From Oscillospiraceae bacterium (GTDB lineage Bacteria; Bacillota; Clostridia; Oscillospirales; Acutalibacteraceae), in assembly GCA_015066015.1 (NCBI GenBank), contig SVPE01000001.1, positions 1 to 64,000 on the forward strand: a stretch of 64,000 bases of DNA, written 5' to 3'. Within the stretch, counting starts at the first letter, position 1. The number at the start of each line of letters is the position of its first letter. This document shows, one piece after another, positions 42,710 to 52,549 of this stretch. The notes under the pieces are model-generated. The model made no database searches and was not told the origin of the DNA. It saw only the letters and a program-made list of their open reading frames with translations. The position numbers were made by a program, and so were the translations under genes.

Positions 42710-44720
42710 ATATATTCCTCCTGAGGTTGAAACCGAAGAGGACCTCGAGCTTTATAAGGATACAAGCGAGCCCTCCGACAGTCAGATAGACGACGGCGGC
42801 GGTAAGGTCACATCGGCAGACGGTGCTGTAATCACAACAAAAACCATTGACGGTACAAGCGAGGAGAATGTTTTCGACATCACCCTTACCGTACAGACGA
42901 AAACCGATGTGCAGACCTTCCTGAGCGAGCCGGATATGGCAGTTGTAATCGTTATGGATATTTCCAACACCATGAACGCTAAATTTACAAACGACACAAT
43001 ATCAAGATATGATGCGGCTGTTGTTGCGGCATCAAGCTTTATAGATCAGTTTGCCGAAAATACCGCGGGACTGAGTAAAATCGGCTTTGTTGCGTTCAAT
43101 ACCAGTGCTCACGAAATATTCAGTCTTCAGCCCTGTTCGAACACCTCGCAGGCGACGGCGCTGAAAAATGAAATGATGACCGATACGGGAAATATTATTG
43201 ATAATTATGTTACAGACGACAGAACGAGATTTACAAATGTTGAGGGTGGCTTGAAAAGAGCATATGATATGCTGAAAACCTCAGGAAATGCAAATCAGTA
43301 TGTAATTCTTCTTACTGACGGTTTCCCGACTACATATCTGAAAAATAACGCCGCTTCATCAACAAATTATGAGGGCTATGACCCATATACTCCGAGCGGT
43401 ACAAAGGGTGCAGACGGTACCTTCTATGACTATGTGACAGGTTATTATTGCTCATACGGTACCTCTTACAGTGATAAAGCATCAATCAAAGCAAGACAGA
43501 TGGCAACCTCAATCAAAAATTCCGGAGGAAAGATTTTCTCTATCGGTGTTGACGTAGCAGGTCAGACTATTGAAATGTATGACGGCAGGTCAGGACTTTC
43601 CGTTATTGACCGAACGAGCACTACCTATGAAATCGGTGGTGCAAATGATCTTAATGCATACAAAAACTGGCTTGGTAACGGAGTAGGCTCAGGCTATTAC
43701 TACGATAGTACCGACCAGGCAGGCATCACAGCAGCTTTTGCGAATATCTTCGAGGAAATACGTAATCTGAACGAGCAGAGCACCAAAACCGTATGGACGG
43801 CAACAGACCCTATGCCCGTACATGATGAGGAATCCCAGGTAGTAGGCTTTATACATTTTTATGACAAGGACGGAAATGTTGTCGGCGCACCTGACCCCGA
43901 AACACTCACAGGTACACACGCCGAGGGTGCAGAAAATACGGCTAACCATAAGGACAATGTTGTTTACTGGGATCTTAAAAAATCCGGCTATACAACAACA
44001 ACGGAAGGCACAGTAACGACTTATTATTATAAGCTTAAATACCGTGTAAGGCTTGTCAATGAGGCTCCTCCGTTTAAGGAAAATACAGTATATGACACCA
44101 ACGGTGAGGCTCACCTTGACTATAAAACCATTGTTACCACAAATGGCGTTCAGGAGGCTTCCGAGCTTAAAAATGTCAGCTTTTCAAAGCCCGCAGTTCA
44201 CGGCTATGTTGCAGGCTTCAGCTTCTTTAAGAAGGATGATTTTTCCGAGCCTCTTGACGGTGCTGTGTTTACGCTTATTCACGATGACGGAAGCTGCAGC
44301 CTTTGTCACGGTGACGGCACGGCTATTACGGACAGCACTACTCACGATAATATTTACATAAATTACCATAAGCCTCACGTTATCGGGCCTTATACGGCAG
44401 CTTCGGAGAACGGCGGTACGGTAACATTTACCGGTATTCCGTCAGGACATAGCTACATCATGACGGAAACGCTGATCCCTCCGGGATATATCGACAGCGG
44501 CAGCACCTATAAGGTGGTTGTTGCCTATGACGAGCTTACGGTGACTGAAACAAAGCGTGACGGCACCGTCAAGGTCTGGGATTCGGCTGTAAACAATGTG
44601 TTCAACTACGGACACATTCTCCCTGAAACGGGCGGAATCGGTGTCCACTGGTTTTATATCGCAGGAGCTGCGCTTATGATGGCTTCTGTTGTGATACTCG
44701 TTAAAAAGAAGAAAAAATAA
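42636..44720 (+). pseudogene. vWA pilus adhesin, 3' part with LPXTG anchor
   Basis: This frame has no ribosome site of its own; its useful sequence starts near 42706. It holds a von Willebrand A domain with the MIDAS motif DISNT (in VVIVMDISNTMNAKF) and VILLTDGFPTTY. A SpaA/CnaB-like domain (FSFFKKDDFSEPLDGAVFTL) follows, then a sorting signal LPETGG, a TM helix and KKKKK. With the upstream part it makes one tip-adhesin-like protein of about 1080 residues. Such proteins bind host or glycan targets at the pilus tip. Confidence 0.85.
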
Positions 44721-44744
44721 ACTGTGAAAGGAGGAAATAAGCAA

Positions 44745-47700
44745 ATGGCGACACTTATGCAGAAAATTGCAGAAGCGCTACGTCTGATGCGCCTTGAAAA
44801 GCGTTGGCAGAAGGTTGCGCGTGCCCTTGCGATTGTTGTTGTTTTCTGCACTACCTATGCGCTTATTCTTCCTGCAATCACAATGGAAAGCCGCACAAGC
44901 TGCGGTATGTCCGAGCACACACATAAATTTTCCTGCTATCTCGATGACGAGGTGCTTATCTGCGGTATTCCCGAGCATACGCACTCGACGATGTGCTTTC
45001 TTATGCCGACGGTCACCGACGGAAACGTCACTGACGGTGATGTGCCGGATGATGCTGAGGATATGGGATTTTTCGACCGCATAATGCTCTTCGGTACGCC
45101 GAGAAGCGATATTCTCTATTACTCGGAGCTGGAGAACTTCCTTGTAAGTGCAACAATCAAGGATTATGACGGTCAGCCTATTGAAAGCGGAGGTACGGTC
45201 TATGTCGGTCAGCATTACACGGTAGACCTTGAGTTCGGTGAAATAAACAGTGGCGGCACGTGGTCACAGTTTGCCTATGATGAGAACGGTTATCTCACCT
45301 ACAGCCTGCCCTCAAACCTTAACTTTGACCACTTCGGTGCAAACGAGTGGCGAGACATTAACTTCACAGACCCAAACACAGGCACAGTACGAAAAGTCGG
45401 TACATATCATATTTATGACGATGGTACGCTTAAGGTCAGGTTCGATACTGAAAGCAACGGGGTTAATTTTATTGATAACTATACAAACGTTAACTTCCAC
45501 GTAAACTTCAGCGCAACTGTCGGCAATAGTCAGTCGGGCAATAAAACGGAAATAAACTTCGGTAATGACATTATGGTTGACCTGAATGTTGACGGCAGTG
45601 CGGCGATGAACGTCACAAAGTCTCACGGAAGCTATGACGGTGAAAATCACACTATGGAATACACTATCCGTGTTGAAGCCACAAAGGGCGTCGTCAAGGA
45701 CCTTATTATAGATGACCAGATATGGAAAGATCACTATACATTAAGAGATACTATCGTTGTAACAGACCTTAACGGAAACGTGATTGACCCCCAGCCCGTT
45801 GTAAGCAACCATCCGTCACACAACAACGGCGCAGAGGAAGGCTTTAGAATTTCGTCTTTCCCGGACTTTGCCGCAGGTGAGGGCTTCCTTATCAGCTATA
45901 AAACGCAGATATATGACGACCTTCTTTCAAGTGAAAGCGTCGAAATGTGGAACGGTCTTGACTCTTACGGCAAGGATTCCAACGGAAATAATATTTATGT
46001 ATGGGCAGAGGACTGGCTGAGAGTAGAGCTTGAAAATTTTGAGAAAGAAGGCAATCAGGTAACTATTGAAACAGCCGACGGCTCAGAAATCGATGTTATA
46101 GAATGGGTTGTCCGACTGAACAAGGGCGGAGCTGATTTTAACGGTACGGTTATCATCGATACCCTCGGTGACGGACTGTCCTATTATCAGGATATTCCCA
46201 TAAAGGTCAGAGGTATCAATCAGAACGGTACTACAAGAACACAGGAAATTCCCTGGTCTGATGTAACGGTCAACGGTAATACGATGAGCTTTCAGCTGCC
46301 ATTTACCAATGATTATAAAATAACCTATTATACAACCTTTGAGCCTCTTCAGGCAGGAGAGACCGAGAAGAATTTTACAAACTCCGCCAGGGTTACCGTA
46401 AACGGTGAGGAGCTTGAAACCAACGGCTCAGGACAGGTTGTCGGCTTCAGCCCCGTTGTGAAAAAAACAGCCTGGGGTGAAGACGGCGAATATGTTTACT
46501 TCAACATTGAAACCAATGTGGCAGCTATGCTCAAGGACAGAGGATATTTTTACCTTACTGACCTTTGTGCATTCTGGAACTATCCCGAAGACGGACAGAC
46601 TCTGTATGTTGAAAATATCCCTGAGGATATTGTAATCACAGCAAGGCTTGAAAGCGGAGAGGTAGTAACATTTACTCCCTACGTCAGCGGCTCCGGCACA
46701 GAAAATACCTATCTGGTTGAAGCTCCGTCGATAGCCAATAACGGTGAATCGGAGTATCATACCTTTAAAATATATTTCAACACAAGGCGTGCACAGTATT
46801 CTGCATCAAAATGGATTCACGATGAAAATGCCGTAATAAATATTTCGTATAAATTACCCTTTGATTCAAGAACCGGTGCAAACTGGACAGGCGTTCCCGA
46901 CGGCACCAAAACTCTCGGCGATGTTCTTCTTGAGGGTGAAAGGGTCGCAAATGAGGCGTACTTCAACTTTATGCAGGACTTCAGCGTTACGGGAACCACA
47001 AATTATGAATACACTCCCAGAATCATCAAAACCTCTGTGGTAAACGAAGACGGTACAATTGATTACACCGTTACATTCAATAATACAGTTTCCGGTTCGG
47101 GAGGCAATAACGGTTATGTTGACGGCAGTGTAGATGTTGCCTGGTTTACAGACACCTTTGACGAAAGACTGGAGTATGTTCCGGACTCGTTGGTGGTTAC
47201 CGGCTATTCTCCGTGGCAGCAGGGCTTGTGGCTTGCGAAATACAAGCACAACGGCACAGTAACCGGAAACACAATGAATATTTCTTCAACAGACCTGCTC
47301 TTTTATGATTATAACGAAGAAGCCGATGCCTACGGCTGGAACGGTTTGTCAGGTACAAGTGACTTCAGAAATTATTATCATTGGGTCAATGCCGGCGGAA
47401 AGTTCGTTTTCTCCTATAAGCTCAAGGTAAAGGATGAGTACCTTGCCACTATTGAGCATTCAAAGTTTTATTTCGATAATACGGCAGAGCTTACCTGGGG
47501 CACCGACGGCACATCGGGACCTGTAACAGAGGAAAGTGAGTTTGAAACAGGCCTTCTTGACAAGCACTTTGCCCAGGACGGCTCGAAGCTCGACTTCGAC
47601 ATCCACATAAACCGTAATGCACTCGACATTCTGCCCGGAGCTCCCACACTTACTATTGTGGACACTATGACCCACAATCTGTCCGTATATTGGCAGAGTA

Positions 47701-48491
47701 TAAAGCTGCTTTACGAGGATCCCTACGGGAACTGGATTGACTTTGACAGTCAGGAAAGCATTTATGACTATGAGGTTACCTATGATGCAGTTGCAAATGC
47801 TCTTACCTTTATTGTTCCCGACAGTTTACATATAAGAATAGACTACAGCACCCTTATTACCGAAAGCGGAATGGTTTCCGTCAACAACTCGGTAAAAATC
47901 GACGGTAAGGCTGAGGTTACCGATGTTGTCGATGCCGAATTCCGGGTCAACGACTACGACGGCGGCGCATCGGGCTCGGTGGGAAGTCTCACCCTTCTCA
48001 AGCATAGCGGAATTACGGGTGAAAATCTCCCGAATGCCGTTCTCGCGCTTTACGGTCCCGTAAGACCTGACGGTATAACAGCTCCCGAGGGAACACCTGC
48101 CACCGTTGAGGGTCACGGAAAGACGCTGTACTATATTGCAACCTACACAACAGGTCCTGACGGAACTGCTCTTATGGAAAATCAGTATCTTGTTCACGGA
48201 AATATGTACGCTCTTTATGAGGTTACGCCTCCTGCAGGCTATATCAAGCCTGACGAGCCTACATTCTTCTACTTCTATGACAAGGGCGACGATGAAACGG
48301 TGCAGACCGTTACTACCATTATAACCGTGCCAAACTACATTGAAGGTGATTACCTTCTTCCCGAAACGGGAGGTATGGGCACACAGTACTTGTATATAAC
48401 CGGAGGTTCGCTCATGTTCCTGAGCGTTGTCTTCCTGCTCGGTAAGCATAAAAGCACGCGGAAAAGGAGGTCAGACTTTTCAAGAGCATGA
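44745..48491 (+). CDS. Large LPXTG surface adhesin (pilus island)
   Basis: The protein has 1248 residues from ATG 44745, which follows AAAGGAGG by 9 bases; a GTG at 44724 lies upstream of that site. The N-terminus repeats the signal of the vWA protein: MQKIAEALRLMRLEKRW, VVFCTTYALILPAITM, and CGMSEHTHKFSCYLDDE. Long beta-sandwich repeats of the collagen-binding type follow (for example KTSVVNEDGTIDYTVTF). Near the end is a SpaA-like domain (LTLLKHSGITGENLPNAVLALYG) and the sorting motif LPETGG, a TM helix and a basic tail. It is anchored by sortase and probably mediates adhesion. Confidence 0.9.
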   Translation: MATLMQKIAEALRLMRLEKRWQKVARALAIVVVFCTTYALILPAITMESRTSCGMSEHTHKFSCYLDDEVLICGIPEHTHSTMCFLMPTVTDGNVTDGDVPDDAEDMGFFDRIMLFGTPRSDILYYSELENFLVSATIKDYDGQPIESGGTVYVGQHYTVDLEFGEINSGGTWSQFAYDENGYLTYSLPSNLNFDHFGANEWRDINFTDPNTGTVRKVGTYHIYDDGTLKVRFDTESNGVNFIDNYTNVNFHVNFSATVGNSQSGNKTEINFGNDIMVDLNVDGSAAMNVTKSHGSYDGENHTMEYTIRVEATKGVVKDLIIDDQIWKDHYTLRDTIVVTDLNGNVIDPQPVVSNHPSHNNGAEEGFRISSFPDFAAGEGFLISYKTQIYDDLLSSESVEMWNGLDSYGKDSNGNNIYVWAEDWLRVELENFEKEGNQVTIETADGSEIDVIEWVVRLNKGGADFNGTVIIDTLGDGLSYYQDIPIKVRGINQNGTTRTQEIPWSDVTVNGNTMSFQLPFTNDYKITYYTTFEPLQAGETEKNFTNSARVTVNGEELETNGSGQVVGFSPVVKKTAWGEDGEYVYFNIETNVAAMLKDRGYFYLTDLCAFWNYPEDGQTLYVENIPEDIVITARLESGEVVTFTPYVSGSGTENTYLVEAPSIANNGESEYHTFKIYFNTRRAQYSASKWIHDENAVINISYKLPFDSRTGANWTGVPDGTKTLGDVLLEGERVANEAYFNFMQDFSVTGTTNYEYTPRIIKTSVVNEDGTIDYTVTFNNTVSGSGGNNGYVDGSVDVAWFTDTFDERLEYVPDSLVVTGYSPWQQGLWLAKYKHNGTVTGNTMNISSTDLLFYDYNEEADAYGWNGLSGTSDFRNYYHWVNAGGKFVFSYKLKVKDEYLATIEHSKFYFDNTAELTWGTDGTSGPVTEESEFETGLLDKHFAQDGSKLDFDIHINRNALDILPGAPTLTIVDTMTHNLSVYWQSIKLLYEDPYGNWIDFDSQESIYDYEVTYDAVANALTFIVPDSLHIRIDYSTLITESGMVSVNNSVKIDGKAEVTDVVDAEFRVNDYDGGASGSVGSLTLLKHSGITGENLPNAVLALYGPVRPDGITAPEGTPATVEGHGKTLYYIATYTTGPDGTALMENQYLVHGNMYALYEVTPPAGYIKPDEPTFFYFYDKGDDETVQTVTTIITVPNYIEGDYLLPETGGMGTQYLYITGGSLMFLSVVFLLGKHKSTRKRRSDFSRA

Positions 48492-48566
48492 AGCGCAAAT
48501 CCGATTATATAAATAAAAAAATTTTTCAAACAACTCCTACGGGAGAAAAAAGAAAGGAAAAAAATC

Positions 48567-49976
48567 ATGAAAAAGACAAGCAAAATTTTCAGCGTAGTAC
48601 TTGCACTCGTGCTTGTATTCGCAATGGCAATCCCTGCATTCGCAGCTGACGGCAAAATCACTATCAGCAATGCTGTTGCCGGTCAGGACTACACCATTTA
48701 CAAGATGTTCGACTTCACAGCTATCAGCGGTGGCAATGCTGGCGCTACAGATGCAAAAGGCTTCTACACAATTGCTGACGATTCACCTTGGGCAGCTTTC
48801 CTTGCAGGTGACGGTGCACCTTACCTTAAAGCTGACGAAGCTAACGGCACAATCGTTTGGAATGGCGCAGAAACACCAGAAAGAAAAGCTGAGCTTGCAA
48901 AGCTTGCAGTTGCTTATGCAAAGGATGAGGATAACGGCATTAACGGCACAACAATTACTGCCGACACAACAACAGTAGAATTCACAGGTCTTGACTTCGG
49001 TTACTATGCAATCGACTCATCACTTGGTACTGTTTGCGGTCTTACCAACACAAACCCCTCCTTCGAAACACACGAAAAGAACACTCAGCCCACAATCGAC
49101 AAGAAAGTTCAGGAAGATAGCGACAATTCTTGGGGTAAGGTTAACGATGCTCAGATCGGTGACACCGTAAACTTCGAGACAACTGTTAAGGCAAAGGCTA
49201 ACTCAACAAACTATGTTGTACACGATAAGATGGAAGCAGGTCTTACACTTAAGGCTGACACTATCGCAATCGCAGGTCTTGAAAAGGACGTAGATTACAC
49301 AGTTGCAACAGGTTGTGGAGACGGTTGCACATTCGAAATCACTTTCACACAGGAATACCTTGACTCAATTACAACTGACAGAGACATCGTTATCACTTAC
49401 TCTGCAGTTCTTAACAAGGATGCAGAAATCGTAACTGATACAAACGACAACACCACATGGCTTTCATACGGTGACAAGGCTACTGTAACAGCAGAATCAA
49501 AGACACAGACTCTTACTTACTACTTCAACCTTAAAAAGACTGATGTTGATGGCAAGCAGCTTGAAGGTGCTGAATTCACTCTTAAGGATGCAACAGATAA
49601 AGAAATCAGCTTTGTAGCTATTGACGGCGGTTACCGTGTAGCAACAGCAGAAGATGCAAATACTACAACAACTATCGTTGCAGGTAATGTTGTTATCAAG
49701 GGTCTTGACGCTGACACATACAGCCTTACTGAAACAAAGGCTCCCGCAGGTTACAATCTCCTTGATGATTCTATCAATGTAACAGTAAATGCTGCTACAA
49801 CAGGCAATACTATTACATTTGCTCCCGTTAATCAGGAAGTTGTCAACAAGACCGGTGGTCTTCTTCCCGAAACCGGCGGCATCGGTACTACAATCTTCTA
49901 TGTTGTAGGTCTTGTGCTCGTTCTCGGTGCAGCAGTTCTTCTCATCACAAAGAAGAGAATGTCCTGCGAAGCATAA
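48567..49976 (+). CDS. Major pilin, LPXTG-type isopeptide-forming fimbrial subunit
   Basis: The 469-residue protein has a signal peptide ending AIPAFAA (about residue 27) and an N-terminal pilin D1 domain (ITISNAVAGQDYTIYKMFDF). A D2-type region follows with IDKKVQEDSDNSWGKV carrying pilin-motif lysines. A CnaB/SpaA domain carries the E-box YSLTETKAPAGYNLL, and the C-terminus has the sorting signal LPETGG, a TM helix and KKR. Its codon use is strongly biased to a small set, as for highly expressed genes. Two stable hairpins follow the gene. It is polymerised by the class C sortase encoded next. Confidence 0.93.
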   Translation: MKKTSKIFSVVLALVLVFAMAIPAFAADGKITISNAVAGQDYTIYKMFDFTAISGGNAGATDAKGFYTIADDSPWAAFLAGDGAPYLKADEANGTIVWNGAETPERKAELAKLAVAYAKDEDNGINGTTITADTTTVEFTGLDFGYYAIDSSLGTVCGLTNTNPSFETHEKNTQPTIDKKVQEDSDNSWGKVNDAQIGDTVNFETTVKAKANSTNYVVHDKMEAGLTLKADTIAIAGLEKDVDYTVATGCGDGCTFEITFTQEYLDSITTDRDIVITYSAVLNKDAEIVTDTNDNTTWLSYGDKATVTAESKTQTLTYYFNLKKTDVDGKQLEGAEFTLKDATDKEISFVAIDGGYRVATAEDANTTTTIVAGNVVIKGLDADTYSLTETKAPAGYNLLDDSINVTVNAATTGNTITFAPVNQEVVNKTGGLLPETGGIGTTIFYVVGLVLVLGAAVLLITKKRMSCEA

Positions 49977-50001
49977 TTATTGCTTTTGATTTTATGATTT
50001 T

Positions 50002-50061
50002 AAGCTGACGGGTTTGTCCCGTCGGCTTACCGGAGAGCCGATACAATTCGGCTTTGCGGTA
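50002..50061 (+). promoter_or_regulatory. Tandem hairpins between the major pilin and sortase genes
   Basis: AAGCTGACGGG/CCCGTCGGCTT at 50002-50028, then ACCGGAGAGCCGA/TCGGCTTTGCGGT at 50029-50061, neither followed by a T-run. They may protect the pilin mRNA end or attenuate read-through into the sortase gene, so that pilin exceeds sortase. Confidence 0.5.
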
Positions 50062-50090
50062 AGTCCTACGGCTTATAAAGGAGAAAAACG

Positions 50091-50909
50091 ATGAAAAAAC
50101 ACGGCTCAACAATTTTACTTGTGCTGGTTTTCGTCCTCGGTCTCGGAATACTGCTTTATCCCACCGTCAGTAACTGGTGGAACGAACAGCATCAGTCCAG
50201 AGCTATTGCTTCTTATTCGGAAAACGTTGCCGATATGAAGGATGAGGAAAAAACGGCCCAAATTGAAAAGGCAAAGCAGTATAATGAATCACTTCGCGTA
50301 AACGGTGCAGAGCCTGTACTCAGCGATACTGCAAGAGCTTACTATGAAAGTATACTCGATATCACAGGTACGGGTATTATGGGCTATATCGAAATTCCGT
50401 CTATAGATGTTTCTTTGCCGATTTATCACGGTGTTGCGGAATCCGTGCTTCAGGTTGCCGTAGGTCACCTTGAATGGTCAAGCCTCCCCGTAGGCGGTCA
50501 GAGCACCCACTCGATTCTCTCGGCACACAGAGGTCTGCCCTCGGCGAAGCTTTTCACTAACCTTGATAAATTAATCGAAGGTGACATCTTTTCAATCTTT
50601 GTACTTGACGAAAGGTTTACCTATCAGGTCGACCAGATTCTTATCGTTGAGCCTCACGAGGTTACCTCACTTGGCATAATCCCGGGCAGAGATCTTTGCA
50701 CCCTTGTAACCTGCACACCCTACGGAATCAACACTCACAGACTCCTTGTGCGCGGTCACAGAATCGAAAATCCCAAGGAGACTCCCAAGTATAATATTAT
50801 TGCCGAAGCGTCGAAGATTGACCCGATTGTAACGGCACCCATTATAGCAATTCCCTTCCTTCTTGTGCTTGTCGGCTACGTGCTTATCAAGTACAGAAAG
50901 AAAAAATAA
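50091..50909 (+). CDS. Class C (pilus) sortase
   Basis: The 272-residue protein has an N-terminal TM helix (6-26) and a second hydrophobic C-terminal segment (about 240-262), as in pilus sortases. The catalytic His is in LSAHRGLP, Cys in TLVTCTPYG and Arg in NTHRLLVRG. IPSIDVSLPIYHGV and the TCTPYGINTHRLLVRG block identify class C. It joins pilin subunits through LPXTG to lysine bonds. The upstream pilin and downstream minor pilin are its likely substrates. Confidence 0.93.
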   Translation: MKKHGSTILLVLVFVLGLGILLYPTVSNWWNEQHQSRAIASYSENVADMKDEEKTAQIEKAKQYNESLRVNGAEPVLSDTARAYYESILDITGTGIMGYIEIPSIDVSLPIYHGVAESVLQVAVGHLEWSSLPVGGQSTHSILSAHRGLPSAKLFTNLDKLIEGDIFSIFVLDERFTYQVDQILIVEPHEVTSLGIIPGRDLCTLVTCTPYGINTHRLLVRGHRIENPKETPKYNIIAEASKIDPIVTAPIIAIPFLLVLVGYVLIKYRKKK

Positions 50910-50930
50910 ATTCGGAAAGGCGGTGAGCGT

Positions 50931-51938
50931 GTGAAAATATACAGAAGAATTGTGGCAGTGCTTTGTCTGCTGTGCTTCATCTGTGTCGGAATTTTTTCGG
51001 CAAGCGCTCTGGATAATACCCAGGAGCTTACAGTTAAATTCGGCAGAGACGGTCTTGCAGTAAGCGGCTCAACTGTCCGTATTTATAAAATCGGCTCCAT
51101 GTCTGAGAAAGAAAAGAAAATTATCCCCGAGGGAGCTTTTGAAAATCTGAAAGTTGACTATGAATACAAAGATACTCAGAGCCTTGCAAATCTTGCGCTT
51201 ACTCTTGAGGGTATCGTGTTTCACAATAAAATACAGGAGAATTACCGCGATGTTACCGATGAAAAGGGTGAAGCTGATTTTGACGGCGCACAGTTTCCCG
51301 AGGGCGCATATCTTGTGCTCGCATCAAAGGTGACTCAGGACGGTGTGTGCTATATTGCCGCACCTTCGGTTATATTCCTTCCCTATATTGAAAACGGTTT
51401 GAAGTATGATGTGGTAACTCTCGAGCTCAAGTACGAAATCCCCGAAGACAAAACCGTTTCCCGTAAGGTGCTCAAGGTCTGGAAAAATGACCGCGAAGAT
51501 ATGCGAAGCGAGGCAGTTTCCGTAAAGCTTCTTTGTAACGGCAGTGTTTACGACACCCAGAAGCTCTCGGCGGAAAACGGTTGGAGCTATACATGGCATG
51601 AGCTCACGGCTGACTGCCGTTGGACAATTGTCGAGGAAAATGTTTCTTCGGATTACGAGGTAAGTATTTCCTTTGAGGGTATCACCTTTATTATGACAAA
51701 CGATGCACATCTGCCTTCCGATGAGCCTTCTGACGAGCCGACCACCGACGAGGATGTTCCGGGACGTCCCACACGCCCCGATCACTACCGACCTCATCCC
51801 GACGATGACGATGATGAGCTTCCCTACACAGGTACAAACATCCGTTTTGTGCCCTATCTTGCGATTATCGGTACACTTTTCTTTATATTCGGTTATGCAA
51901 GCTACAGAAAAGGAGAATTGTCCGATGAACAGGAATAA
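50931..51938 (+). CDS. Minor pilin / CnaB-domain LPXTG protein
   Basis: The 335-residue protein starts with GTG 50931 behind AAAGGCGG. It has a signal peptide (VLCLLCFICVGIFSASA), a pilin-type N-domain (ELTVKFGRDGLAVSGSTVRIYKIG) and a CnaB domain (VLKVWKNDREDMRSEAVSVKLL; WTIVEENV E-box). A Pro/Asp-rich spacer and the sorting signal LPYTG with TM helix follow. It is probably the basal pilin that links the fibre to the wall. It overlaps the next sortase gene by 14 bases. Confidence 0.85.
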   Translation: MKIYRRIVAVLCLLCFICVGIFSASALDNTQELTVKFGRDGLAVSGSTVRIYKIGSMSEKEKKIIPEGAFENLKVDYEYKDTQSLANLALTLEGIVFHNKIQENYRDVTDEKGEADFDGAQFPEGAYLVLASKVTQDGVCYIAAPSVIFLPYIENGLKYDVVTLELKYEIPEDKTVSRKVLKVWKNDREDMRSEAVSVKLLCNGSVYDTQKLSAENGWSYTWHELTADCRWTIVEENVSSDYEVSISFEGITFIMTNDAHLPSDEPSDEPTTDEDVPGRPTRPDHYRPHPDDDDDELPYTGTNIRFVPYLAIIGTLFFIFGYASYRKGELSDEQE

Positions 51939-52539
51939 AAAACGCGGAAGCGTGCTGATGTTTATCGGCGGTGTGTTTATTACCGTTGCTCTGGGTATGG
52001 TGATTTACAATATCACCCTTGAAAAAAACGCGGAAAAGAGCCACGCTGTAGCAGAGGTAATCTCCGGGCTGGAGGTCAGCATCCTGAGTGAGAGGACTAC
52101 GGCAAAAAATGAGATTCCCGACTATGAGCTTAATCCTCAGATGGAGCTGCCTACCGCCGAAATAGAAGAGGAAACCTACATCGGCAGACTTTCGTTGCAT
52201 TCTCTCGGGCTCAGCCTCCCGATAATGGACGACTGGGACTACCGTAAGCTGAAGATAGCACCCTGCCGTTACACAGGCTCACCTTATACCGGTGATTTTA
52301 TTGTGGCAGGACATTACTATGAAAGCCACTTCGGCGGAATTGACGGTCTTCAGCCGGGTGATAAAATAACCTTCACGGATATTGCCGCAAACAGCTTTGA
52401 ATATGAGGTTATGTATGTTGAGCTGCTTAAGGATACTGATGTGGAGCTTATGGAGGCAGGAGAGTGGGATTTAACCCTTTTCACCTGCACCTATGATACT
52501 GAAAACCGAATAACTGTCAGAGCAAAAAGGATAAAATAG
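51925..52539 (+). CDS. Second sortase of the pilus island
   Basis: The protein has 204 residues from ATG 51925, behind AAAGGAG; longer in-frame starts lie in the minor pilin gene and lack a site. It has one N-terminal TM helix (10-30). The catalytic His is in IVAGHYY, and Cys and Arg are in LFTCTYDTENRITVRAKR. The class is less sure: it lacks the class C C-terminal helix and resembles the short class D/E group. It probably attaches the finished pilus to the cell wall. Confidence 0.85.
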   Translation: MNRNKKRGSVLMFIGGVFITVALGMVIYNITLEKNAEKSHAVAEVISGLEVSILSERTTAKNEIPDYELNPQMELPTAEIEEETYIGRLSLHSLGLSLPIMDDWDYRKLKIAPCRYTGSPYTGDFIVAGHYYESHFGGIDGLQPGDKITFTDIAANSFEYEVMYVELLKDTDVELMEAGEWDLTLFTCTYDTENRITVRAKRIK

Positions 52540-52549
52540 GAGGATTAAT

